Positions 1-9,207 of a stretch of 64,000 nt of DNA are shown here, one piece after another; the stretch's first letter is position 1, and every line of letters starts with the position of its first letter. The stretch is from Anaspis maculata. Its lineage: Eukaryota > Arthropoda > Insecta > Coleoptera > Scraptiidae. A program made the position numbers and the translations under genes. The notes below the pieces were generated by a model, which saw nothing but the letters and a program-made list of their open reading frames with translations, did no database searches and was not told where the DNA came from. Location of the stretch: contig CASBRS010000033.1 of assembly GCA_949128115.1 (NCBI GenBank), positions 434,001 to 498,000 of the forward strand. Direction: 5' to 3'.

Positions 1-1
1 A

Positions 2-136
2 GAAGGTACCACCACTGATTATTTCACCCCTGTAGATTTTCTGTATCTTCCTGCTAAAATCGTGGCACCTAAACCTACATTAAAACTTGAAGAAACTAAA
101 CATAAGCTATGTCATAAGCTATGTACACGAGAATAA
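2..136 (+). CDS. short open frame entering from the window edge (unidentified, possibly a C-terminal fragment)
   Basis: One frame is open from the first bases for 44 codons and ends at TAA at 134-136. The peptide contains VDFLYLPAKIVAPKP and ends HKLCTRE. A possible AATAAA polyadenylation signal lies about 30 bases downstream. This could be the tail of a host or transposon gene starting outside the window, or chance. There is no recognisable domain, and a frame this short in AT-rich DNA is weak evidence. Confidence 0.15.
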   Translation, partial: EGTTTDYFTPVDFLYLPAKIVAPKPTLKLEETKHKLCHKLCTRE

Positions 137-1100
137 TTTTTCAAATTCAATTACTCCCTAGAAAACTGAATAAAATTAACTTTAAAAAATCACCAAGCAG
201 ACTCATCTGTCCCGAAAAACAAATCGGTTGTGTCACCCCAAAACTTTCCCGACTAGTATCAGTATAGTATCCAGAAACCTATGAAAATTTTTGTTCGAAA
301 CTTTCCTTCGAGGGGGGGGAGGCGGTTGGAATTTGAGAGAAAGATTAGGAATAATTTGCAGGAAATTGAGAATTTTGTCAGGAAAATTTGAATTCATCAG
401 TTGATGAATTGCTGAATAATGACGTCGCATCGCCCAAAAATGCAATAATAGCTTTGTTTGGTATCCTGCACTAGTGCAACCTAGTGTACACTTTTCTGCC
501 ATAAACCGTTTGTTATCGACTGAGTGTAGTTCGTGCAAGCTGTTTGGTATGATCACTGACGTGGTATGATAGTGTAGTGTACTCCGTGCAGCACAACCTA
601 CACTTCATCTGGAGAAGGTGTAATGAGTGTAAAGTGGTGGGGCGGGAAAATGTGTATGATTGAAGATTGTCAAAACTCAAATTTGTTGCGGATGTCAAGA
701 TGAATTCAAGCGATAACTTAGTGTAGAGGCTTGTGGAGGTTTGGCATCAGCACATTGAGCAGCAGCAAGGGCAGCACGTAAAAGATGGCTGGTGTAGAGG
801 AAGCACCACGTCATGCCGAGAGGGAAAATTGGCCCGCAGGGCACAGAGGTTTGTCACCAACGCACCCGCGGATTGGACAGGAGGATGATCTGGAGAGTGT
901 GGAAGTTTCTCGGGAGGTTTGGACCAGCTCGATCGTCTTCTAGCTATGTTCCTTGCTGAGAGCCCCATCGAGGAGAGCCTGCATGAGTCTCCTGCCTGGT
1001 CATCGTTTGTGACCCTTTTTTTATAGGCAAGACGGAATAGGTTCGAGAGTCTTTCACCGCCTCTGGCGTCACTGATCTACGCTGGCTGGTAGACGCGGCA
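137..1100. other. unassigned DNA, no gene recognised
   Basis: Only short frames without recognisable motifs are present. Nothing here pairs with the palindromes to the right. The stretch 420-600 has several scattered GTGTA/TACAC words but no clear repeat unit. This is the left flank of the composite foldback element. Confidence 0.5.
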
Positions 1101-1166
1101 CACAGGTGTCCTCAAGTAAAAATGAGTTTGACAAAATTGTCACCAAAAACTGTTAATGAGACCTTG
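1101..1166 (+). repeat. outer inverted repeat, left arm, first part
   Basis: It starts CACAGGTGTCCTCAAG and is the reverse complement of 7558-7628 with few mismatches. The arm is interrupted at 1167 by the next palindrome and resumes at 3343. Confidence 0.8.
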
Positions 1167-1390
1167 TAATAGAGGTTCTGGGGAGCACAGAAATGTATTT
1201 AACAAAATCGTAGCTGATCCCGAACGGAAATTATTCAATTTTCAAGATTATCAGTTAAAAATGTCGGGATAAAAATTTGGCTTCGGTTTTTTTCAAATTT
1301 TCAGAATAACTAGGATTGTTCAAACGATTAATTTTGCATCTCTCCCAATATCTAAAAAAATCTCTGTGAATATATTCATACCCTTCTGTT

Positions 1391-2277
1391 CTAATGAGAG
1401 TCCAAGACCTCCTGTGTTGAGGAACTCCAACAATTTTTGGAGATGACATGAATTTCCAAAGCTTCTGATGACACCCTTGTCCCAAAACACTTTGATAATA
1501 TATTTATGCCCTCTTCGTAATGTCCAGCTACAACCTTTGCAGTGCTGAAACACTTTTCGACAATTTTGTTCATCGTTTTGAAGGCAGACACAAACGGAAT
1601 CACGCAAAATACCTACTCTCACATTTTCTACGTTTTCCGGATCAGTAAGACCGGCGCTCACCTTTAAAAGATTCCGGCAGGCGAGCCGGCAGGTCTTCCT
1701 TTTGAATATCTCGTCGTGGTAACTTCTGGCCAAGTTCAACTTCTTAGGCCACAGCAAAACTTCATCACGCCAAATTATCAGCACAAGATCATTCCAAAAC
1801 AAATAGTTCACAAACCCTTGAAAAGATGCAACTCTGGAATGATGCAATTCTCGGTAACATACAAGCTTGGTCTTTTTCGGAAAAAGGGGAGTTGATTGAG
1901 CTTGTGACACTTTTTTGAAAACTTCTTTCTTCCTTCAGAGCCAAATTTCTCATAAATGCGCCTTTCATTCTTCTCAAGTCTTCATACTCGTAATCATTTT
2001 ATTTTGTTATTTTCTTTACAAACCTCATTTCAACGTCATTTTATCGAATTTTCGCTCGTAAGTCTTTTAGAGTGATGAAGCAGTACGGGCATGGTTGCCG
2101 TGTAGCCATTCGCTGGCCATTGATCAAGAGAATAAGTTCAAGATCCGAAACAAATTTAAACCCAAGTCCATTAAAGTTGGTCATTTGGTCGTTTTTTTCA
2201 CCTGGGGTACAATGCAAACCATTCATAAGCCAATTGAAATTGGTTGATTCCCCCCTTTTTTTTAAATCGATCCTCAA
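1391..2277 (-). pseudogene. broken CPYC-motif transposon gene, copy in the left palindrome arm
   Basis: On the minus strand a frame ending near 2041 contains QPCPYCFITLKDLR. A second frame (1910-1320) contains ELHHSRVASFQGFVNYLFW, then WRDEVLLWPKKLNLARSYHD and TDPENVENVR. A third (1603-1391) contains IPFVSAFKTMNKIVEKCFS and YEEGINIL. Their order suggests one protein broken by at least two frameshifts. From memory, a CPYC motif followed by a (P)ELH...VN..LFW segment and an FV.AF...N.IVE.CF segment recalls a multi-copy uncharacterised transposon-associated protein of invertebrates. I cannot name the superfamily. The same protein is encoded in inverted orientation at 2446-3163. It is clearly non-functional. 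Confidence 0.5.
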
Positions 2278-2445
2278 TCTATTATGTAACGACTTTTTTG
2301 CTGCCTGTGTAATTTTTCTTTTCCTCTTTCTCTGAAATTATTCCCGCATCTTCTAGACCCATTAAAATCAAGTTGATGTTTAAAATGACCAATATCAATG
2401 CAGTTCCTTAAAAATTTGTTCAGGAATTCAAACTTCTTTTGATCT

Positions 2446-3163
2446 ATGACCAGCAAACAACAACGGCTACTTCCATGTCCGTACTGCTTCATCATTCTAA
2501 AAGACTTACGAGGAAAATTCGATGGAATTACGTTGAATAAGGTTTGTGGAGGAAATAAACAGAAAGAGATGGTTACGAGTATGAAGACTTATGAAGATTT
2601 GAGGCGTATTGATCGAAAATTTTGCTCTGCAGGGAAAAAGAAGAACTTTGCGAAAGATTGTCACGGCACAACTGATTAACCCTCCTCTTTTCGAAGGATC
2701 TCCTTCAAGGGTTTGTGAATCATTCATTTTGGAATGGTCTTGTGCCGATACTTGGGTGTGATGAAGTTTTGCTGTGGCCCAAGGAACTGAACTTGGTCGC
2801 CAAAAGTTACCAACATAAGATTTTTGAAGAGAACTCCTGTCGGAAACTTTCAAAGGAAAGCGACAGTCTTAATGATCCGTGAAAAATGTGAGAGTACTTT
2901 GCGTGATTCCGTTTGTGTCTGGCTTCAAAACGATGAACAAAATTGTTGAAAAGTGTTTCAGCACTGCAAAGGCAGTAGCTGGACCTTACGAAGAGGGCAT
3001 AAATATATTATCAAAGTGTTTTGGGACAAGGGTGTTATCGCAGAAGCTTTGGAAATTCATGTCATCTCCAAAACTTGTTGAATTTCCTCAACAATGGAGG
3101 TCTTGGACTCTCATTAGAACAGAACGGTATGAATCTATTCACAAAGATTTCTTTAGATATTAG
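2446..3163 (+). pseudogene. broken CPYC-motif transposon gene, copy in the right palindrome arm
   Basis: The plus-strand frame 2446-2679 contains LLPCPYCFIILKDLRGKF, then MKTYEDLRRIDRKFCSAGKK, a polar stretch typical of the linker after a zinc-binding motif. A continuation around 2680 can be read as NPPLFEGSPSRV, then in another frame DEVLLWPKELNLVAKSYQ. The last part, 2879-3163, contains IPFVSGFKTMNKIVEKCFS and YEEGINILSKCFG. It matches the left-arm copy segment by segment but is not broken at identical places, so the arms have diverged since the inversion. The family is unnamed here and the gene is dead. Confidence 0.5.
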
Positions 3164-3342
3164 GAGAGATGCAAAATTAACCGTTTAGACAATCCTAGTT
3201 ATTCTAAAAATTTGAAAAAAAACCGAAGCCAAATTTTTATCACGACATTTTTAACTGATAATCTTAAAAATTGAATAATTGCCGTTTGGGATCAGCTACG
3301 ATTTTGTTAGATACATTTCTGAGCTCCCCAGAACCTCTATTA

Positions 3343-3450
3343 GTACAAGCGGTAGGCAAAACAATCCTGCATTTAATAAAGAAATCAAACCACTTTGCAC
3401 AGTGACTCTTAGAACCATTTCGAGCGATTTGACCCGCAGCACCCGATAAT
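3343..3450 (+). repeat. outer inverted repeat, left arm, second part
   Basis: This continues the outer arm after the inserted palindrome and pairs with 7436-7555. It includes the reverse complement of the GGTGCTGCGGGTCAAATC module at 7444, which recurs in altered form in the arms of the inner palindrome (near 4130 and 6338). Confidence 0.75.
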
Positions 3451-3452
3451 TT

Positions 3453-4376
3453 GTCCCTTAGGGGGGCCATGGGGGCCCTCCAAATTTTCAAGATGCAAGA
3501 ACTTTCACAAAACGATCATTGAGTATCGTCATGTGTGTCATCAAATGAGCTTATGGGTCTATTAAAAATGTTTTCAGCAATTATCTTTGTGTCCGTTCCA
3601 TTCTTCACACTTGAAAAAAAAAATCTTCAGCAGAGGTCAAAAAAACTGTTTTTATTTTTTAATCTACGCAAGAAAACGATAAATTCATATGTTTTGTTTA
3701 GTTCCCAAACAAATCGCATTCCGTAAGCCCAATTATCAAGATAAAATTTTTATAATGGTATTTTCCAAAGAAGTGGTGTCCTCTTCAGTACACCTTTTTC
3801 AACAGCATTTTTTTCAATGTTCCCACTGGATAACAGTGTTAACTTTTATAGGTATGAGAAGCTTGAAGTCTTTTCTTATTAATTTGGATGCAACAAGGCT
3901 TCTAAACGCGCAAGGGAGCCCTAAAAAAAATTCTTTCTGCTCGGCCATCAAATTTTTGGCATGTTGATTTTGTAGTAGGGGAGAAGTGGACAAAAATTCA
4001 ATCTCGGTCGCGCGGGCGGCGGCGGCGGTTTCATTCTAGCGGCAGATATATTTACGCACAACGACTCTGTATTCCGTTGTACTGCGGGAAAACTTGGCAC
4101 AGGAGTAGCTTGTACCAAAGCAAGTGATTTGGCCCGCAGCACCAACATTTTTTTACCCAGGGTACTCTGCATCGTGACCATTCTTCAGAACATGACCCAC
4201 AATGCAACTGTTTCTGTTATAAGAGCTGATGCGTCGACTTGATGGTCATTTCTGTGCAATATTTATTGGCAAAATCGAGAGCTGTAGTCTGAAATAGATG
4301 AAAAATCTATTCAGTAGCGTAATTGTCATATTCTTGTTATGATGTTCAACAGAATTCAAGAAATTGATGAAGTATT
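3453..4376 (+). repeat. left 0.9-kb arm of the inner palindrome
   Basis: It pairs with 6138-7029 throughout. Matched frames of 77 and about 92 codons exist on both arms (for example 3948-4181 minus and 6300-6533 plus) and differ only by the arm divergence. They show no domain. One includes a proline run from a GGC/GCC trinucleotide tract, so I do not call them genes. Near 4110-4140 the arm carries the GGTGCTGCGGGCCAAATC-type module shared with the outer element. Confidence 0.75.
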
Positions 4377-4717
4377 GCTTCTGCGCTGTGCCCAGCCTTC
4401 AATAATAAAAGCGCGCAAAATACTCGAGTTTTTGCCATTCCAGTCATTCAAGATTTATTTCTATAAACATCTCCACCCTCGTCTCCACTAGTAGGTACTT
4501 CCTAACCTCTTCAGAATTCTTCCTCCTCTTTTGAAACTTTTCCGGTCTCCGATGTAGCCATACTGAGACCAAATACAAAGATGTTCAGAAGTTTGTATAA
4601 GCAAAAAAATACGTACGTGAGTTTCAGCTCATTGCAGTCCAACCATACTTCTGCAATATGCATCCAGACCGCCGACGACCAGTTTACAATTCCTTTTGAG
4701 CCCCAAGAGGACAGCGA
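4336..4717 (+). repeat. direct duplication, copy A
   Basis: It is a diverged direct copy of 4963-5571. Shared landmarks in order are TTCAAC..AATTCAAGAAA, GCCGTGCCCAGC-like, CCTCTTCAGAATT, GCTCATTGCAGTCC and GAGCCCCAAGAGGACAGCG. Copy B has about 200 extra bases (roughly 5225-5440). On the minus strand both encode the C-terminal end of the same protein family. Confidence 0.6.
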
Positions 4718-4905
4718 AGAAAATCTATGATAGCATCAGTTTGGCCCCAGATATGTCCAGCCCGATAGAAATTTTACTGTATGCCTCAGGCAAGGTATCA
4801 GAAGTCGGTGTTATGGCATGCAGCAACCGCTTCGTCCATGTCGCAAAGAGATTTTTTTGCGCCGTGTGCAATAATCATCGACTTGCACTAAGATATTCCC
4901 CCCCA
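4619..4905 (-). pseudogene. C-terminal remnant of the GCDT/WGWK family gene, second copy
   Basis: Reading the minus strand from about 4905 gives KSLCDMDEAV, a frameshift, then PTSDTLPEAYSKISIG, a stop, and finally SWGSKGIVNWSSAVW followed by IAEVWLDCNEL (about 4712-4620). The last part lines up with SWGWKKIDESWSPVWT and DCNEL in the neighbouring copy at 5464-5557. From memory, the family usually has a segment of the form D.NEAR..F...LPPT.DAL..H..R..YQ before a WGW...W.P.WT motif. The first part here resembles a worn version of that. Stops and frameshifts rule out function. It lies in direct-repeat copy A. Confidence 0.45.
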
Positions 4906-4962
4906 CGACATACCTGATTTCCAATTTTTGTTGTCAAATCAAGTCTTCTACATGTATTTCTG

Positions 4963-5571
4963 TTATAACCTTCAACATAATTCAAGAAATGACGTGTTGC
5001 TTCTACGCCGTGCCCAGCGTGGGCCTTGAGTAGTGAAAATGAAGAAGGTATTTGAGTACTCTAGGTCCATCAACATGATTGAGCAATTTTGAAAATAAAC
5101 TTGTAACATCTCCCCGGCTAGATGTATTTCTCAACCTCTTCAGAATTTCTTCTCCTCTTCCGAAACTTTCTCAGATGCCGCCATACTGAAATCAAATACA
5201 GGGATGTTTATATTATGATAATAGTAAGTACCCCATGGGAATGACAATAATAGCGCCTCTGTTTTTAGAAAGGCTCTGAAATGACCTAGGAGTGGCGAAG
5301 AACCCACCTTTTGTTGCAGCATTCTCCTTCGCATATTTAGCATTGGAGCGTATATAGAAGTCCGGCTTTTCGACAAATACACATTATTGTTTTGCAGTCA
5401 GTCTCACATTTGCAGCTGTTGAAATTTAAAAGTTCTTATAGGTTCACAAAAAAAAGACGTACTTGTGTAGCTCATTGCAGTCCCCTTACACTTCAGCAAT
5501 CAGTGTCCAGACTGGCGACCAGCTCTCATCGATTTTCTTCCAGCCCCAAGAGGACGGCGAAAGAACGTCCA
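4963..5571 (+). repeat. direct duplication, copy B
   Basis: Diverged direct copy of 4336-4717 with an extra internal segment of about 200 bp. It begins with the same sequence that ends the left palindrome arm (TTCAACATAATTCAAGAAA), so this motif occurs three times in the element: left arm end, copy B start, and right arm start in inverse orientation. Confidence 0.6.
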
Positions 5572-6069
5572 CGAGAGAGCAGCTTCAGAGTCAGAGAGCA
5601 GAGTCAACACACGAAATGCGGAAGTCGCTTTCTCCATGCTCTTCCAGGTCTTCCATGCATTTGGACGAAAAGAATGAGGTGGTATCGCAACCAGAGAACG
5701 CGTGAAGGCCTCTCAGAGCAAAAGATTTCTCTTCGCTCAAACCTTCTGCAATCCGATGGATAGCGATGAATCTTTTGTACAGTCCGCTACCGAGTAGTGC
5801 CCACAGTTTTGGAAGTTCTTGAGAGCGAAGAGACAAGAAAAACGATATACCTAATACCACAACTTCCGTAACGACAGTGAGGAAAACAATACTCTTTCCT
5901 CCGTGAGACACCAATCCCTGATGTGCAAGATTATGCGACCATCTGCCATGTCTCCTATGGTGACTTCAACGAATGAAGTTGACGCATCAGCAGAGGAAAA
6001 AATTGTTCCCTGCATATTTGCGACAACTGGTGCCCAATATGAATAACAGAGAGCATTCGATCCTAACAA
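5464..6069 (-). pseudogene. decayed gene of an uncharacterised metazoan family (EADTR / GCDTTS / WGWK motifs)
   Basis: On the minus strand, 6069-5851 includes VTIGDMADGRIILHIRDW, which fits the family's EEADTRI.LH..D motif. After a frameshift, 5914-5591 contains TVVTEVVVLGISFF (the TVDTDVVVL position), then IAEGLSEEKSFALRGLHAFSGCDTTSFF. Further on, 5554-5486 reads SWGWKKIDESWSPVWT, a stop, and DCNEL. The motif order is what I remember for a large family of unannotated proteins scattered through cnidarian, mollusc and arthropod genomes, often in repeats. Its biochemical role is not known to me. There are at least one frameshift and two stops, and the N-terminal part is missing. The gene sits in the interior of a long-inverted-repeat element. 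Confidence 0.6.
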
Positions 6070-6137
6070 ATCGAAGAGCTACGCTTTGTTCTTCGAATTT
6101 AAGGAAGTCGCCCCAGTTACGAGTAACTACTCGCATT

Positions 6138-7029
6138 TAACACTTCATTGCTTTCTTGAATTATGTTGAACATTATAACAAGAATATGACAATTACGCTA
6201 CTGAATAAATTCCAATAAATATTGCACAGAAATGACCATCAAGTCGACGCATCAGCTCTAATAACAGAAACAGTAGTATTATGGGTCATGTTTTGAAGAA
6301 TGGTCACGATGCAGAGTACCCTGGGTAAAAAAATGTTGGTGCTGCGGGCCAAATCACTCGCTTTGGTACAAGCTACTCCTGTGCCAAGTTTTCCCGCAGT
6401 ACAACGGAATACAGAGTCGTTGTGCGTGAATATATTTGCCGCTAGAATGAAACCGCCGCCGCCGCCCGCGCGACCGAAATTGAATTTTTGTCTACTTCTC
6501 CCCTACTACAAAATCAACATGCCAAAAATTTGATGGCCGAGCAAAAAAAATAATTTTTTAGGGCTCCCTTGCGCGTTTAGAAGCCTTGTTGCATCCAAAT
6601 TACCAAGAAAAGACTTCAAGCTTCTCATACCTGTGAAAATTAACACTGTTATCCAGTGGGAGCATTGAAAAAAATGCTGTTGAAAAAGGTGTACTGAAGA
6701 GGACACCACTTCTTTGGAAAATACCATTATAAAAATTTTGTCTTGATAATTGGGCTTACGGAATGCGATTTGTTTGAGAACTAAACAAAACATATGAATT
6801 TATGGTTTCCTTGCGTAGATTAAAAAATAAAAACAGTTTTTTTGACCTCTGCTGAAGAATTTTTTTTTCAAGTGTGAAGAATGGAACGGACACAACGATA
6901 ATTGCTGAGAACATTTTGAATAGACCCATAAGCCCATTTTATGACACACATGACGTTACTCAATGATCGTTTTGTGAAAGTTCTTGCATCTTGAAAATTT
7001 GGAGGGCCCCCATGGCCCCCCTAAGGGAC
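6138..7029 (-). repeat. right 0.9-kb arm of the inner palindrome
   Basis: Reverse complement of 3453-4376 with scattered substitutions and small indels. It ends CCTAAGGGAC at 7029. The sharp boundary is visible because the left arm is joined to outer-repeat sequence at 3450, whereas the right arm continues into the unique 7030-7435 spacer. Confidence 0.75.
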
Positions 7030-7435
7030 GAATGGGCTACTTGCCCAAATTTTTTTTATTGGCTTAATCGAAAGTATGGGCAAAAATATTGTACCCGTAT
7101 TTTTTCTTTTTCCTAAATTTCCAAAATTGCGGCCGTAGTGTCTGTTTTAAAAATATATTTGTGACGTCACAAATATACTAAAAACTAAACAAACAGCACT
7201 GTTGGGTTGAAAACTCAAAAAACAGTTAAAGTGGCTTTACAATATTTGAAAAATACAGACAGAAAAATTTCACTAAAGATTCCCGACTTTTACCAACCTT
7301 TTGAAAAAAAAAATCGAAAAAAAAATCTTTTTAATCAATGGATATATTTTCCGGAAATTTTCAGAAAATACTATTTATTACTCTTGTTGATGATTAAAAG
7401 TGTTTCCAGTCAAATCTGTTTCATTGGCAAGTACC
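7030..7435. other. AT-rich spacer of the composite element
   Basis: Present only on the right side, between the inner palindrome and the outer right arm. It contains long A and T runs and the palindrome TTTGTGACGTCACAAA near 7169. The longest frame (7207-7503) is low complexity and rich in lysine, so it is not called a gene. Confidence 0.5.
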
Positions 7436-7628
7436 CCATTATCGGGTGCTGCGGGTCAAATCGCTCGAAATGGTTCCAAGAGTCACTGTGCAAAGTGGTT
7501 TGATTTCTTTATTAAATGCAGGATTGTTATGAAATAAGCTCCGTACCGCCTGTACTATATTACAAGGTCTCATTAACAGTTTTTGGTGACAATTTTGTTA
7601 AACTCATTTTTACTTGAGGACACCTGTG
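7436..7628 (-). repeat. outer inverted repeat, right arm (uninterrupted)
   Basis: It pairs with 1101-1166 plus 3343-3450. It ends CACCTGTG, followed by GGCA. It preserves the sequence across the point where the 1167-3342 palindrome entered the other arm, and so serves as the pre-insertion reference. Confidence 0.8.
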
Positions 7629-8532
7629 GGCACTAGCTGTATGCGGCAGGACCGCGTTACACAATAGAATAAATCGAAAAAGTCCATCCTCTCGGAGTGG
7701 TGTTGAGGTTATTAATTTTTATTTGGTTTCTCGAAATACAATTATAGTGGAGTCGGCGGCACGTTCGGAAAAAGTCCTGTTCAGTGCATTTTTGAGTAAT
7801 GCAATGCCCTTTGGCACACATGTCCTTAGAACCTGTCTGAACAATTCTGTCCATCGCCGCAAGCAAAATTTTAGTTCAGATCCTGTATACTGGGTGAAGA
7901 AGAAAAACAATTTAAAAAAATTGCATCTTTTGAACGGACAAAGATAGAGTATTGCAGGGCATGTCATATGATGCACAATTTGATGGTTGTTGAGGTACAC
8001 CAAACCATTTTGGAACATTAATAGGCTACTGGACATCAATCGCATTTCAGTATAAAAATATCATAAACCTGATAAATATCTGAATGACGAATTTGTAGTT
8101 TGATAAGTTTTTCGAAATATGATTTCATTTCGGTAAAAAATCATTTTGAAAGTGGAGTTATTCAAATCAGGAATAATATGCTACGTCACAGCTTGAAAGC
8201 TAGAAGGTGGGAGGGAGGAAGGAGAGGGGAACGCATTTGACATTCGACCGAAGCATTTTTTCTGGATCTATTACGTAGTGGTGTAATTTCACGTGCGAGC
8301 ACAACTTTATCACAAGGAACTTATTTTTGATGCCATTGCATATGGAGTTATTAAGTATTATGAAGCGAAATTGTATAAAAAAAAACTAGATTATTTGACG
8401 TGGGGTTGACATAATGGCATGCAACACTCCACTCCTGTGATGTGCGTAGAGTAGTCGTGCCTCTTATCGCTCCGACCTAACTTGTTTACATTCTGCGAAT
8501 TAAAAGTATAGTTTTCCGCAAAAATCTGCAGG
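7629..8532. other. unassigned DNA and probable 5' untranslated region of the LINE
   Basis: No convincing gene. A minus-strand frame at 8045-7719 lacks recognisable motifs. The word TATACTGGGTGAAGAAGAAAAA at 7886 resembles two words inside the large palindrome (10093 and 11260). The last 100-150 bases before 8533 are likely 5' untranslated region of the LINE, but I cannot see where the element starts. Confidence 0.4.
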
Positions 8533-9207
8533 ATGGTGTTGTCAGCTGAGCAACTATCTGAGATCTCTCAGATCGTCAAAAAAACCATTGAAGCATCGCT
8601 AAATAGCGAATCATTTATTAAAAAGCTGTCGAAGAAAATTGGCGATGTGATTGAGCACAGAATTGCCGTCTACAAGCAGAAAATCGACAAAAAATGCGAA
8701 GAGTACCAGACGAGGATCAGCACACTAGAGGATAAACTGGACATCATCGAACAACGAACACGAAGAAAGAACATGAGAGTCTACGGCATGAAAGAGACTT
8801 TAAATGAGGACACGGCGACTGCGGTTGTATCGTTGTTTAGAGGAATCCAGGTTGATATTCCCAAAGAAGAAATTGTGGCCTATAGAATCGGCAAGATGTT
8901 TGAAGGACGTCCAAGATCAGTGTTTGTGAGGGTGAAGGGAGAAGAACGAAAGGCAATGGTGATGAAAAATCGTAAGGCGTTAAGGGGATCGGGTATCGTA
9001 GTGGTGGAGGACTTGACAGCCAAGCGTCTTCAAATCTACAAAACTGCTAAAGAGAAATTTGGATCCAAAAACGTATGGTCGATTGATGGCAAGTTATATG
9101 CCTTTGTGGATGGTGTGAAGAAGCGTATTACTAACAATGATCTCGGCAATATTGCTGTGGCTGGCGATCCCATTACTGCGGACGGATCCTCTTCGCACGG
9201 AAGCTGA
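8533..9207 (+). CDS. LINE ORF1 protein (L1-ORF1p-like RNA-binding protein), intact
   Basis: A 224-residue open frame with a normal ATG and stop. Residues about 37-77 are charged and heptad-like (KIGDVIEHRIAVYKQKIDKK... STLEDKLDIIEQ), fitting a coiled coil. Residues 76-135 read RTRRKNMRVYGMKE ... AYRIGK..GRPRSVFVRV, the pattern of the RRM-like domain of L1-type ORF1 proteins. Residues 146-200 (KNRKALRGSGIVVVEDLTAKR ... YAFVDGVKKRI) fit the C-terminal domain. No CCHC zinc knuckle is seen. In related elements this protein coats its own transcript and acts as a nucleic-acid chaperone during target-primed reverse transcription. The intact frame beside a wrecked ORF2 suggests the copy is fairly young. 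I judge the class, not a named family. Confidence 0.8.
   Translation: MVLSAEQLSEISQIVKKTIEASLNSESFIKKLSKKIGDVIEHRIAVYKQKIDKKCEEYQTRISTLEDKLDIIEQRTRRKNMRVYGMKETLNEDTATAVVSLFRGIQVDIPKEEIVAYRIGKMFEGRPRSVFVRVKGEERKAMVMKNRKALRGSGIVVVEDLTAKRLQIYKTAKEKFGSKNVWSIDGKLYAFVDGVKKRITNNDLGNIAVAGDPITADGSSSHGS

Larger units (their letters stand above)
1167..3342. mobile_element. palindromic element with about 1-kb arms built from an inverted, decayed transposon gene
   Basis: The ends are exact inverted copies, TAATAGAGGTTCTGGGGAGC and its complement. The arms pair roughly 1167-2165 with 2395-3342, around a loop of about 230 bp. Its insertion splits the outer arm, which is uninterrupted in the right-hand copy (7540-7560). 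The flanks allow a TA duplication, but the termini are themselves palindromic in TA so this is not decisive. Each arm carries one broken copy of the same gene, with the 5' ends facing the centre. Confidence 0.8.
3453..7029. mobile_element. long-terminal-inverted-repeat element with decayed genes of an uncharacterised family inside
   Basis: Arms 3453-4376 and 6138-7029 are inverted copies of about 0.9 kb starting GTCCCTTAGGGGGGCCATGG. The 1.76-kb interior holds two partial minus-strand copies of one protein family (see 4619-4905 and 5464-6069). An architecture of long inverted repeats flanking a single gene fits a DNA transposon. Assigning the gene to the element, rather than to an independent insertion, is inference. 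No clear target-site duplication is seen. Confidence 0.65.
1101..7628. mobile_element. composite, nested foldback element of about 6.5 kb
   Basis: The outer ends are inverted copies beginning CACAGGTG at 1101 and ending CACCTGTG at 7628. The four flanking bases GGCA occur on both sides (1097-1100 and 7629-7632), a candidate 4-bp target-site duplication. The left outer arm is split: 1101-1166 and 3343-3450 together pair with 7436-7628. The 1167-3342 palindrome therefore inserted into the left arm. A second palindrome (3453-7029) and about 400 bp of unique DNA form the loop. The nesting is visible directly. Family assignment is not possible, and the 4-bp duplication could be chance. Confidence 0.75.

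Noticed and set aside
3453..7029. Matched frames in both palindrome arms (77 codons at 3948-4181 and 6300-6533; about 92-95 codons at 3689-3967 and 6506-6793) as genes
   Set aside because: They mirror each other because the arms are inverted copies. They contain a trinucleotide-derived proline run and show no domain.
7207..7503. Lysine-rich 98-codon frame
   Set aside because: Low-complexity translation of A runs, partly overlapping the outer inverted repeat.
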